A stretch of DNA of 64,000 nt from Pseudomonas parafulva (GTDB lineage: Bacteria; Pseudomonadota; Gammaproteobacteria; Pseudomonadales; Pseudomonadaceae). The stretch spans positions 2,697,001-2,761,000 of the forward strand of contig NZ_CP019952.1 in the NCBI RefSeq assembly GCF_002021815.1. Direction: 5' to 3'. Of the stretch, positions 33,468-40,941 are shown one piece after another. The translations under genes were made by a program, and so were the position numbers. A model generated the notes under the pieces. The model saw only the letters and a program-made list of their open reading frames with translations. It did no database searches and was not told the DNA's origin. Positions within the stretch are counted from its first letter, which is position 1, and every line of letters begins with the position of its first letter.

Positions 33468-34366
33468 TGAGTTTCGAATCCTTCCGTGAATTGGTTCAAC
33501 AATGGGCCGTTCAAGGCTACTTGCCCGAGGCGCTGGCCTACGGCTTCGTGGTCAATGCTTTGCTGGCCGGGTTGATGATCGGGCCGGTGCTCGGTGGTCT
33601 TGGAACGCTGGTGGTGGTCAAGCGCTTTGCCTTCTTCTCCGAAGCAGTCGGCCACGCGGCGCTGACCGGCGTGGCCATCGGCATTCTGTTGGGCGAACCC
33701 TACACCGGCCCTTACGGCAGCCTGTTCGGCTATTGCCTGTTGTTCGGTATCTTGCTGAATTTCCTGCGTAACCGCACCGGCCTGTCACCTGACACGCTGA
33801 TTGGGGTCTTCCTGTCGGTGTCCCTGGCGCTGGGGGCCAGCCTGCTGCTGATGCTGGCAGGCAAGATCAACGTGCACATTCTGGAAAACGTGCTGTTCGG
33901 TTCGGTGTTGACCGTCAGCGGTCAGGACTTGGTCGTGCTGGGAATCGTCGCTGTGCTGGTGCTGGCCTTGGCGCTGCCGCTTTACAACCGCATCATGCTG
34001 GCCAGCTTCAATCCGCAATTGGCTGCTGTACGCGGGGTCGCGGTCAAGACCCTCGACTACTTGTTCGTGGTGCTGGTGACCCTGGTCACGGTGGCTGCGG
34101 TCAAGGTGATTGGCGCCATCTTGGTGGGTGCGTTGCTGGTCATCCCCGCCGCTGCCGCGCGCCTGGTCAGCCAGTCATTGAAAGGCTTTTTCTTCATCTC
34201 GGTGTTTATCGCTACCCTGAGTACCCTGTTCGGCATTCTGCTGCCGATCGTCTTCGACCTGCCTGTACCGTCCGGCGCCGCGATCATACTGGTCGCCGGT
34301 CTCTGCTTCGCCCTGGCCGCCCTGGCCCGTGCGCTCGTCCCACGCCTGCAAGGAAACCCGGCATGA
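33467..34366 (+). CDS. fpvE: FpvE, ABC permease for iron
   Basis: A 299-residue inner-membrane permease of the ABC-3 (ZnuB/MntB) family with about eight helices; ALTGVAIGILLGEPYTG and SLALGASLLLMLAGK are typical. It should import the iron released in the periplasm together with FpvD. It overlaps fpvF by 4 bases. Confidence 0.93.
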   Translation: MSFESFRELVQQWAVQGYLPEALAYGFVVNALLAGLMIGPVLGGLGTLVVVKRFAFFSEAVGHAALTGVAIGILLGEPYTGPYGSLFGYCLLFGILLNFLRNRTGLSPDTLIGVFLSVSLALGASLLLMLAGKINVHILENVLFGSVLTVSGQDLVVLGIVAVLVLALALPLYNRIMLASFNPQLAAVRGVAVKTLDYLFVVLVTLVTVAAVKVIGAILVGALLVIPAAAARLVSQSLKGFFFISVFIATLSTLFGILLPIVFDLPVPSGAAIILVAGLCFALAALARALVPRLQGNPA

Positions 34367-35226
34367 ACCTCAAACGCCTGTGTCTGGCCCTCGCCCTTAC
34401 CAGCCTGCCGTCCCTGGCCTCGGCCACCCAAGTGCTGACCACGCTGCCGGTCACCCACAGCCTGGCCAACACATTGCTCGAAGGCACTTCGGTTGAGCTC
34501 AAACGCGCTGCGCCGGCGAATTTGCCTGCCAGCCGCCAGCCGTCGTATTTCAGTGGCCGTGGCGAAGCCAGTCTGCACAAGGCGGCCCAGCAGGCTGACG
34601 CGGTGATCGGCGTACGCTCGATCTGGCGAGATGATCCGCTTTACCCGGTGGCGCGCCGCAGCAATATTCGCATTGTCGAAATCGACGCCGCTCGCCCGGT
34701 CGATGGCGCTTTGCCAGGCATCGCCGTGACGGGGGCTGATGCCTACGCCGGCTACCCATGGCTCAGCCCCACCAATCTGGGACGCATGGCCGATGTGGTG
34801 GCTAATGATCTGGAGCGGCTGTCGCCCGCGGACAAGGCACGCATTCAGACCAACCTTGCCGGCTTCAAGCAGCAAGTATTGGCACTGGCCGCCGATAGCC
34901 AGACGCGCCTGGCCAAGGTGGAAAACCTGACCACCGTCAGCCTGTCGGAGCGACTGGGTTATCTGGCCAGCGGATTGAACCTGGACCTGGTGGATCAGCC
35001 GCTGCCCACCGAGTGGGATGCGACTGCGCTCAAAGCCTTGGCCGATAACCTCAAAAACCAGGATGTGGCCCTGGTCTTGGATCATCGGCAACCAGAGGCT
35101 GCGGTGGCGCAGGTAATCAAAGACAGCGGCGCGAAACTGGTTGTCGTGCAGAGCGATAACGAGGACACACTGGCTGGCTTGAAAAGCAGCGTTGATCTGA
35201 TCGTCGAGGCATTGGGTCAAGGCTGA
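34363..35226 (+). CDS. fpvF: FpvF, second periplasmic binding protein
   Basis: A 287-residue secreted protein (signal peptide ~1-20, ending LASATQVL) with the cluster A-I solute-binding fold but a different ligand set from FpvC: THSLANTL, SGRGEASLHKA and LDHRQPEAAVAQV. FpvF binds the siderophore complex together with FpvC in P. aeruginosa. It is the last gene of the operon and is followed by a large inverted repeat. Confidence 0.92.
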   Translation: MNLKRLCLALALTSLPSLASATQVLTTLPVTHSLANTLLEGTSVELKRAAPANLPASRQPSYFSGRGEASLHKAAQQADAVIGVRSIWRDDPLYPVARRSNIRIVEIDAARPVDGALPGIAVTGADAYAGYPWLSPTNLGRMADVVANDLERLSPADKARIQTNLAGFKQQVLALAADSQTRLAKVENLTTVSLSERLGYLASGLNLDLVDQPLPTEWDATALKALADNLKNQDVALVLDHRQPEAAVAQVIKDSGAKLVVVQSDNEDTLAGLKSSVDLIVEALGQG

Positions 35227-35561
35227 AGGGGCCTTCGGACAGGCGAAGGGTAACGGGTGGCAGCGGGGCCTTGCGTGATATGAAGGTGGCTTGGGTTCTG
35301 GCTTGACCGCCATGCGGGATTCTCCGAGCAATTCACAAGTCCAAGCTGTAACGCAGTACCCGTGTGGGAGCGGCCTTGCGCCGCGATGGGCTGCGCAGCA
35401 GCCCCAGGATTTCAGCTTCGCACCTTATATTGCTGGGGCCGCCATGCGGCCCATCGCGGCACAAGACCGCTCCTACACGGGTACTGTGCTACAGCTTGTA
35501 CTTTTGAAGTGCTCGCTATTTAGCTATCGAGCGCGCGCCGCAGTGAGCCACCCACACCCAA
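35227..35561. other. 335-bp non-coding gap after the fpv operon
   Basis: No coding sequence is supported here. Most of the gap is occupied by the 155-bp inverted repeat at 35343-35497; the remainder separates the fpv operon from the leftward DUF1615 gene. Confidence 0.6.
35343..35497. repeat. REPIN-like long inverted repeat
   Basis: Two arms of 63 bases (35343-35405 and 35435-35497) are near-perfect reverse complements around a 29-base centre. Each arm contains the Pseudomonas REP-type core GTGGGAGCGG / CCGCTCCTAC. It can form a very large cruciform or RNA hairpin between convergent genes. Such REP doublets are moved by RAYT transposases encoded elsewhere; they often mark transcript ends. 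Confidence 0.8.
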
Positions 35562-36632
35562 TCACCGACGCATACACCGCTCATAACGCCCATCCACCCG
35601 CTCGGCAAACCAGGCAGTGGTCAGCTTGCGGGTGATCTTCGGGCTTTTCAGCTCAATGCCCGGCAGCACGGCCCGCGGCAATGCACGGCCGGCCTTGGCA
35701 TCGGCCAGGGCAAACACCTCCCGGTATAGCCGGGTATCTTCAAAATCCAGTTCAGTTCCCTGCTCCAGCTGACTGCGAATCTGCGGGTTACGCAGGCCCA
35801 GCTGACGACCCAGCTGACGTGCTGCCCTTTCGGTGGTGCCGGGCATGATCGACCCAGGCGCAATCAGGTCACCGTCCAGCGCCAGGTCTGTCCCGGTAAC
35901 CTGGCTGAGCGCCGCTTGAAACGCCGCATTCCGGCTGGCGTACCAACCGGCGTTGAAGTCGGCGAACCGATAGAGCTGACGCTCGTAGTTGGCGGGATAG
36001 CCCAACAAATGCGCAATCCCGAAGTACAGGCCACCACGGCGCGTGAACACTTCCTGTCGCACGCTGCCCTCGCGCGTGTAGGGATAGGCTTGCGCATGTT
36101 TCTCGGCAAAGTCGATGCTCACCTGCATCGGGCCGCCGGTATGTACCGGGTTGAGCCCCCCCAGCAAGGTACGGCCCAAAGGCACTCGCGCGATCACTTC
36201 ATCGTACAGTTCGCTCAGCTGCTTCTCGGTGCGCACTGCCTGCAAGCGCTGTGCATAGGTCTTGCCATTGCCTGACGGGGTTTGCAGCGCGCCGTCGACC
36301 AGCATCCTGGGCACATGCACACGGGCAGCCCGCCGATTGATTTCCTCCCGAGCGATACGGCCCAACTGAGGCACCTGGGGATCGGCGTTGAAGGTGGACT
36401 CCTGCTCGGTCACAGCCAGTACCGCGCACAGGTTGCGCCTGGAGGGCTCGATACCCTGTGCCTGGAACGCCTTCTGGATATCAGCAGCCCAGCCAGCGCG
36501 ATCACCGGCATTGGCGGGCAATAGCCGCATCAGTTCGGCGCGCACCTGCGCAGGGTCAGCTTGGGGTACGGACGCTCGGTGCCCCGTACACCCTTGCAAC
36601 ATGGTCAAGGCCAGAGCGCCTGCGACCAGCAT
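35562..36632 (-). CDS. DUF1615 lipoprotein with lytic-transglycosylase-like motifs
   Basis: A 356-residue lipoprotein: lipobox LQGC with Cys14, so it is membrane-anchored after export. The body resembles the SLT lysozyme fold: LAVTEQESTFNADP (residues 72-85, candidate catalytic Glu76 or Glu78), GGPMQVSIDFA (from 166) and FADFNAGWYAS (from 223), matching in order the ES, GLMQ and YNAG motifs of lytic transglycosylases. Formally it is a DUF1615 protein of unknown function. A CTG codon 12 bases upstream has AGGAG 7 bases before it and would give the signal peptide a positive charge, so translation may begin there. Confidence 0.85.
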   Translation of the reverse strand: MLVAGALALTMLQGCTGHRASVPQADPAQVRAELMRLLPANAGDRAGWAADIQKAFQAQGIEPSRRNLCAVLAVTEQESTFNADPQVPQLGRIAREEINRRAARVHVPRMLVDGALQTPSGNGKTYAQRLQAVRTEKQLSELYDEVIARVPLGRTLLGGLNPVHTGGPMQVSIDFAEKHAQAYPYTREGSVRQEVFTRRGGLYFGIAHLLGYPANYERQLYRFADFNAGWYASRNAAFQAALSQVTGTDLALDGDLIAPGSIMPGTTERAARQLGRQLGLRNPQIRSQLEQGTELDFEDTRLYREVFALADAKAGRALPRAVLPGIELKSPKITRKLTTAWFAERVDGRYERCMRR

Positions 36633-36744
36633 GCGCCCGTTCAGAGGGATGCTCCTGCCAACGTGCGCACAGAGGGATCGATCAGCATGGTCTGTCCTGA
36701 GGGTTGAAATGCCCTAGCCTCGCCGACCCTGGGCAAGACGTCAA

Positions 36745-37464
36745 TCAACCCGTCAGCCGCAGCGGTTCCAAGGCGCTGGTCAATGCCGCCAGCACGCCTG
36801 GCTCATGGTCATGGATGAAGAAGTGACCGCCAGGAAACATCTGCAGCGAAAAAGAGCCCTGTGTTTCGTGCTGCCAGGCCTGTAGCTGCTCGCGGCTGGC
36901 CCGATCCTCTTCGCCACCCAGTACGTGCAACGGGCAGCCAAGCGCGGGCCGCTGACGATACGCATAGGTCCCACACAGCAGGAAGTCGGCCCGCAGTATC
37001 GGCAGTGTCAGGCTCATCAATTCGTCATTGGCAAGCACTTGTTCTGGCGTGCCTTGCAGCTCACGCAATTCATCGATCAGCTCGGTGTCGGACTTCGGCT
37101 CGCGCCAGCGCTGGCCGTCGTAGTCTTCCCGGCGTGTAGGCGCGGCAGTGCCGCAGGCGAACAGCGCCAGCGGTGGCGGGCAACCAAGCGCCTGCAGCTC
37201 ATGGGCCAGTTCAAAGGCCAGCAGTGCGCCCAGGCTATGGCCGAGCAAGGCATAGGGCGTACTGGTCGCCAACCGCTGCTCCTGGGCCAGCTGCCGGGCC
37301 AGTCCCTGCATGTCGGTGTGCAGCGCCTCGGCCATGCGTGCGCCGCGCCCAGGCAATTCCACTGGACGAACCTGCAACCACGCCGGCAGCGCGCGGCGCC
37401 ACCGGCTGTACACCATCGCACTGGCCCCCGAATACGGCAGGCACAGAAGATTGATCACCGTCAC
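36745..37464 (-). CDS. type II thioesterase of the pyoverdine pathway (PvdG-like)
   Basis: A 239-residue alpha/beta hydrolase that edits mis-loaded carrier proteins of nonribosomal peptide synthetases. Catalytic serine in GHSLG, Asp in LGGEEDR and His in GGHFFI are visible. The start is GTG 37464, which overlaps the MbtH stop by 4 bases (GTGA); a second GTG 6 bases on is possible. Pairing with MbtH and a PvdS-like promoter ties it to pyoverdine synthesis. Confidence 0.9.
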   Translation of the reverse strand: MTVINLLCLPYSGASAMVYSRWRRALPAWLQVRPVELPGRGARMAEALHTDMQGLARQLAQEQRLATSTPYALLGHSLGALLAFELAHELQALGCPPPLALFACGTAAPTRREDYDGQRWREPKSDTELIDELRELQGTPEQVLANDELMSLTLPILRADFLLCGTYAYRQRPALGCPLHVLGGEEDRASREQLQAWQHETQGSFSLQMFPGGHFFIHDHEPGVLAALTSALEPLRLTG

Positions 37465-37682
37465 TGCGCGCCAGCTTCAGCCATTTTCTGACGCAGGCTG
37501 AGTGGGCGCATGTCGGTCCACACCTCATCGATGTAGGCCAGGCAGTCCTTTTTCAGCCCTGCCTTGCCCACCGCCCGCCAGCCCTCGGGAATCGCCTTGT
37601 ACTCCGGCCAGATCGAATACTGTTCTTCGTGATTGACCACGACCTGGAACTGGATGTCTTCACGGTCGAAAACTGAAGTCAT
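37461..37682 (-). CDS. MbtH-like NRPS accessory protein
   Basis: A 73-residue MbtH-family protein: [15 protein letters not shown] and [12 protein letters not shown], then [13 protein letters not shown], including the conserved tryptophans. MbtH proteins bind adenylation domains of NRPSs and make them soluble or active. AAGGAGG lies 9 bases before the ATG. The first gene of a two-gene unit with the thioesterase; the NRPS genes themselves are outside the window. Confidence 0.95.
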   Translation of the reverse strand: MTSVFDREDIQFQVVVNHEEQYSIWPEYKAIPEGWRAVGKAGLKKDCLAYIDEVWTDMRPLSLRQKMAEAGAQ

Positions 37683-37744
37683 GTTGCCTGCCTCCTTGAG
37701 TGGGATTACCCCTGCGCACGCGGTGCAGGGGAACTTTCAAGTAG

Positions 37745-37768
37745 ACGTGCAGGGCGTGCAAAAAATTA
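37745..37768 (-). promoter_or_regulatory. PvdS-like promoter of the mbtH-thioesterase unit
   Basis: On the minus strand TAATT (37768-37764), 16 bases, then CGT (37747-37745): one mismatch from the TAAAT-N16-CGT iron-starvation box, 63 bases before the MbtH start. A small GC-rich hairpin (37709-37731) lies in the presumed leader. Confidence 0.65.
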
Positions 37769-37792
37769 GGCGACTGGGTGAGGCCGGTTCGG

Positions 37793-38194
37793 TCAGGTAT
37801 CGCGCAGCAGATCGTGGGTATCGAGCAGGCGGAAGGCAACCTGCGGATTTCGTTCGAGCCCCTTGCGAATGGCCGCCGGTATGGCCTGGCGCGTCTTGCG
37901 GCACAACCCAGGCTGATCGTCCAGTTCGATGACGATCCCGCGCATGGTGCGCACTTCATGGTGGCCCGGTGCGATGTGCAGCCGGATGCCCAGGTTGTCA
38001 TACAGCCGGCGTTGCAGGCGATAGAGGTCCTCGATGTCCTGAAGGTTCTCCAGGCGTTCGAGCAGGCGCTTTTCTTCCTGCCGGGTGAGCAGCAGGATGC
38101 GCCGGGCCGGCTCGCACTCGGTGGCCAGCTGATCGCGACCGCAAATGCAGGCACCGGGCGGGCAAGGTTGGCGCAACGGGACAGGGATGGTCAT
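37793..38194 (-). CDS. conserved hypothetical protein with N-terminal cysteine cluster, 133 aa
   Basis: A soluble protein of 133 residues. Near the N-terminus a C-x4-C-x-C cluster (PCPPGACICGRDQL) suggests metal binding; the middle is helical and rich in Leu, Glu and Arg (RQEEKRLLERLENLQDIEDL). No named domain recognised. It is on the same strand as mbtH, just upstream of that promoter, so it could be read separately. The start has only a weak ribosome site. Confidence 0.68.
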   Translation of the reverse strand: MTIPVPLRQPCPPGACICGRDQLATECEPARRILLLTRQEEKRLLERLENLQDIEDLYRLQRRLYDNLGIRLHIAPGHHEVRTMRGIVIELDDQPGLCRKTRQAIPAAIRKGLERNPQVAFRLLDTHDLLRDT

Positions 38195-38242
38195 TGCCCA
38201 AGCATAGCCAGAATTGCGGCGCCTGCTCCAGGCCCGTTGGCA

Positions 38243-38536
38243 TCAGGGCGCGACGCCCTCGACGATGATCACCTCGGCGCACGCCGCACCTTGGCGCAGG
38301 CCGCAGGCTTGCTGGTAAAGGTCGGAGCGATAGCAGGCCACGGCCTGGTCATAGGAGTCGAATTCGATGACCACGCTGCGTTGCGGCGTAGGCCGCCCTT
38401 CCATGGCCTCACTGCGCCCGCCCCTGGCCAGAAAGCGCCCGCCGTAGGCCTGGAAGGCCGCCGGAGCACGCTGTGTGTACTGCTGATAATGGACCGGGTC
38501 GGTCACGTCCACATGGGCAATCCAGTAGGCTTTCAT
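38243..38536 (-). CDS. DUF1330 family protein
   Basis: A 97-residue ferredoxin-like (dimeric alpha+beta barrel) protein: MKAYWIAHVDVTDPVHYQQY and VIEFDSYDQAVACYRS are the DUF1330 hallmarks. The start has AGGAG 8 bases upstream. Function of the family is not settled. It is divergent from the ribBX gene, with a 12-bp perfect palindrome between them. Confidence 0.85.
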   Translation of the reverse strand: MKAYWIAHVDVTDPVHYQQYTQRAPAAFQAYGGRFLARGGRSEAMEGRPTPQRSVVIEFDSYDQAVACYRSDLYQQACGLRQGAACAEVIIVEGVAP

Positions 38537-38569
38537 CCGCTTGTCTCCTGCGCTGGGCATTTGTGTATG

Positions 38570-38581
38570 ATGGTATACCAT
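38570..38581. promoter_or_regulatory. 12-bp palindrome, candidate GntR-type operator
   Basis: ATGGTATACCAT, a perfect palindrome in the 75-bp gap between the DUF1330 and ribBX genes. Its TGGTATACCA core is like sites used by FadR-subfamily GntR repressors. No such regulator gene lies nearby. Confidence 0.45.
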
Positions 38582-38611
38582 AAACAATTAATCTCAGCAC
38601 GAGCACCTGAC

Positions 38612-39730
38612 ATGCCTTTCAATACCATCGATGAAATTCTCCAGGATTATCGGCAAGGCAAGATGGTCTTGCTGGTGGACGACGAAGATCGGGAGAACGA
38701 AGGCGACCTGCTGATCGCCGCCCAATACTGCGACGCGCAAGCCATTAATTTCATGGCCAAGCAAGCCCGTGGCCTGATCTGCCTGACGCTGACGGATGAG
38801 CATTGCCAGCGCCTAGGCCTGGAACAGATGGTTCCGGCCAACGGCAGCATGTTCAGCACCGCCTTCACCGTCTCGATCGAGGCTGCGACCGGTGTCACCA
38901 CGGGCATTTCCGCCGCCGATCGCGCACGCACCGTGGCAGCTGCCATGGCCGCTGACGCTTGCCCGGAGGACCTGGTACAGCCTGGGCATATTTTCCCGTT
39001 GCGCGCTCGCGAAGGCGGTGTCCTTACCCGTGCAGGGCACACAGAGGCCGGCTGCGACCTGGCCCGCCTGGCAGGCTTGAGCCCGGCGTCGGTCATTGTC
39101 GAGGTGCTCAACGACGACGGCACCATGGCACGTCGGCCTGAACTTGAGGCCTTTGCGGCCCGCCACGGCATCAAGATCGGCACCATTGCCGACCTCATCC
39201 ATTACCGGCTGAGCACTGAGCAGACCATCAAGCGTATCGGAGAGCGTGAGCTGCCCACGGTGCATGGCACCTTCCGCCTGGTCACCTATGAAGACCGTAT
39301 CGACGGCGGCGTGCACATGGCCATGGTCATGGGCCAATTGCGCCGTGAAACGCCTACGCTGGTGAGGGTGCACGTGATCGATCCGCTACGCGACCTGGTC
39401 GGCGCCGAGTGGGCGGGCCCGGCCAACTGGACGTTGTGGGCGGCATTGCAGAAAGTGGCTGAGCAAGGAACAGGCGTGGTCGTGATCCTGGCCAACCACG
39501 AATCCTCCCAGGCGCTGCTCGAGCGTGTGCCCCACTTGACCCAACCCCAGCGCCCCTACCAGCGCGGGCAGTCGAAGGTGTACTCGGAGGTCGGCACCGG
39601 TGCGCAGATTCTTCAAGACCTGGGCGTGGGCAAGCTTCGCCACCTGGGTCCGCCCTTGAAATATGCAGGCTTGGCGGGCTACGAACTGGAAGTGGTGCAA
39701 AACATACCCTTCGAGCCAATGACCGGCTGA
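38612..39730 (+). CDS. ribB: RibBX: DHBP synthase with degenerate GTP cyclohydrolase II domain
   Basis: A 372-residue two-domain protein. The N-terminal ~200 residues are 3,4-dihydroxy-2-butanone-4-phosphate synthase with intact DDEDRENEGDL and RAGHTEAGCDLARLAG motifs. The C-terminal half aligns with GTP cyclohydrolase II, but the three zinc-binding cysteines are missing (VRVHVIDPLRDLVGAEW instead of the Cys-containing loop), so it should not cleave GTP. It supplies the four-carbon unit of riboflavin. Being next to pyoverdine genes, it may serve flavin-dependent PvdA or reductases, which is inference. Confidence 0.9.
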   Translation: MPFNTIDEILQDYRQGKMVLLVDDEDRENEGDLLIAAQYCDAQAINFMAKQARGLICLTLTDEHCQRLGLEQMVPANGSMFSTAFTVSIEAATGVTTGISAADRARTVAAAMAADACPEDLVQPGHIFPLRAREGGVLTRAGHTEAGCDLARLAGLSPASVIVEVLNDDGTMARRPELEAFAARHGIKIGTIADLIHYRLSTEQTIKRIGERELPTVHGTFRLVTYEDRIDGGVHMAMVMGQLRRETPTLVRVHVIDPLRDLVGAEWAGPANWTLWAALQKVAEQGTGVVVILANHESSQALLERVPHLTQPQRPYQRGQSKVYSEVGTGAQILQDLGVGKLRHLGPPLKYAGLAGYELEVVQNIPFEPMTG

Positions 39731-39745
39731 TTGCAGCGCCTGCAT

Positions 39746-39767
39746 GGCCATCAACCAAATGATGGCC
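39746..39767 (+). terminator. hairpin after ribBX
   Basis: GGCCATC-aaccaaat-GATGGCC stem-loop 15 bases after the stop codon; 7-bp stem, no clear T tract. Plausible weak terminator. Confidence 0.4.
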
Positions 39768-39796
39768 GGTAGCCTGCTGCTACTTGCGAAAAGTTT

Positions 39797-39819
39797 GGAA
39801 TACCATAATATGACATTCC
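39797..39819. promoter_or_regulatory. inverted repeat upstream of the polyamine-type ABC operon
   Basis: GGAAT--CATA-n-TATG--ATTCC, an imperfect 23-bp palindrome 97 bases before the binding-protein gene. It contains ATACCATAA, also present at the ribBX palindrome (38575-38583), so one regulator could act at both. Confidence 0.45.
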
Positions 39820-39915
39820 GTAGACCTTGAATGTGTAACCGCTGCTCCCCGAATACTGTTGGCGGGCGCACCACAAGCCCTGCCTCGAATAACAAAAAGC
39901 AACGAGGGCGTAATC

Positions 39916-40941
39916 ATGCTGTTGAGCAAACGTGTAACCGCAGTGCTGTCGGCCAGCCTCCTGACACTGGCCTGCCAGGCCACTCAGGCGGCTGAAAGCC
40001 TGAACTTTGTAAGCTGGGGCGGAACGACCCAGGATGCTCAGAAGCAAGCGTGGGCAGCCCCGTTCAGTAAGGCCACCGGCATCAAGGTGGTGCAGGACGG
40101 CCCGACCGACTACGGCAAGCTCAAGGCGATGGTCGAAAGCGGCAACGTGCAGTGGGACGTGGTCGACGTCGAGGCTGACTTCGCCCTGCGCGCCGCCAGC
40201 GAAGGCCTGCTCGAGCCCCTGGACTTTTCCCAGATCCAGCGCGACAAGATCGACCCGCGCTTCGTTTCCGATCATGGCGTGGGTTCGTTCTTCTTCTCCT
40301 TCGTGCTCGGCTACAACGAAGGCAAGCTCGGTGCCAGCAAGCCAACCGACTGGACCGCACTGTTCGACACCAAGACCTACCCCGGCAAGCGCGCCCTCTA
40401 CAAATGGCCAAGCCCAGGCGTACTGGAACTGGCGCTGCTGGCCGATGGCGTGGCGCCCGACAAGCTCTACCCGCTGGACCTGGATCGCGCCTTCAAGAAG
40501 CTCGACACCATCAAGCAAGACATCGTCTGGTGGGGCGGCGGCGCGCAGTCGCAACAACTGCTGGCCTCGGGTGAAGCCTCCCTCGGCCAGTTCTGGAATG
40601 GCCGCGTCTACGCCCTGCAGCAAGACGGCGCCCCTATAGGGGTGAGCTGGAAGCAGAACCTGGTCATGGCCGATTTCCTGGTCGTTCCCAAAGGCGCCAA
40701 GAACAAGGATGCGGCGATGAAGTTCCTGGCCAACGCCAGCAGCGCCGAAGGTCAAGCCGAATTCGCCAACAAGACGGCCTACGCCCCGGTCAACACCGAC
40801 AGCGTCGCCAAGCTGGACAAGGACCTGGCTCCGAACCTGCCGACCGCCTATGCGCAGGATCAGGTCACCCTGGACTTTGCCTACTGGGCCAAGAACGGCC
40901 AGGCCATCGCGGCCCGCTGGAATGAGTGGCTGGTCAAATGA
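39916..40941 (+). CDS. polyamine-type ABC transporter substrate-binding protein
   Basis: A 341-residue periplasmic PotD/PotF-family protein with signal peptide (~1-26, ending ATQAAES). Typical features are LNFVSWGGTTQDAQKQAW at the N-lobe and WNGRVYALQ in the C-lobe. GAGG lies 9 bases upstream of the ATG. First gene of a four-gene importer (binding protein, two permeases, ATPase). A polyamine or related amine is the expected substrate, but the ligand-binding residues do not prove which. Confidence 0.9.
   Translation: MLLSKRVTAVLSASLLTLACQATQAAESLNFVSWGGTTQDAQKQAWAAPFSKATGIKVVQDGPTDYGKLKAMVESGNVQWDVVDVEADFALRAASEGLLEPLDFSQIQRDKIDPRFVSDHGVGSFFFSFVLGYNEGKLGASKPTDWTALFDTKTYPGKRALYKWPSPGVLELALLADGVAPDKLYPLDLDRAFKKLDTIKQDIVWWGGGAQSQQLLASGEASLGQFWNGRVYALQQDGAPIGVSWKQNLVMADFLVVPKGAKNKDAAMKFLANASSAEGQAEFANKTAYAPVNTDSVAKLDKDLAPNLPTAYAQDQVTLDFAYWAKNGQAIAARWNEWLVK

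Noticed and set aside
37778..38611. N-terminal extension of RibBX
   Set aside because: The in-frame upstream part is antisense to two leftward genes and has no family similarity; the DHBP synthase domain starts at MPFNTIDEIL.
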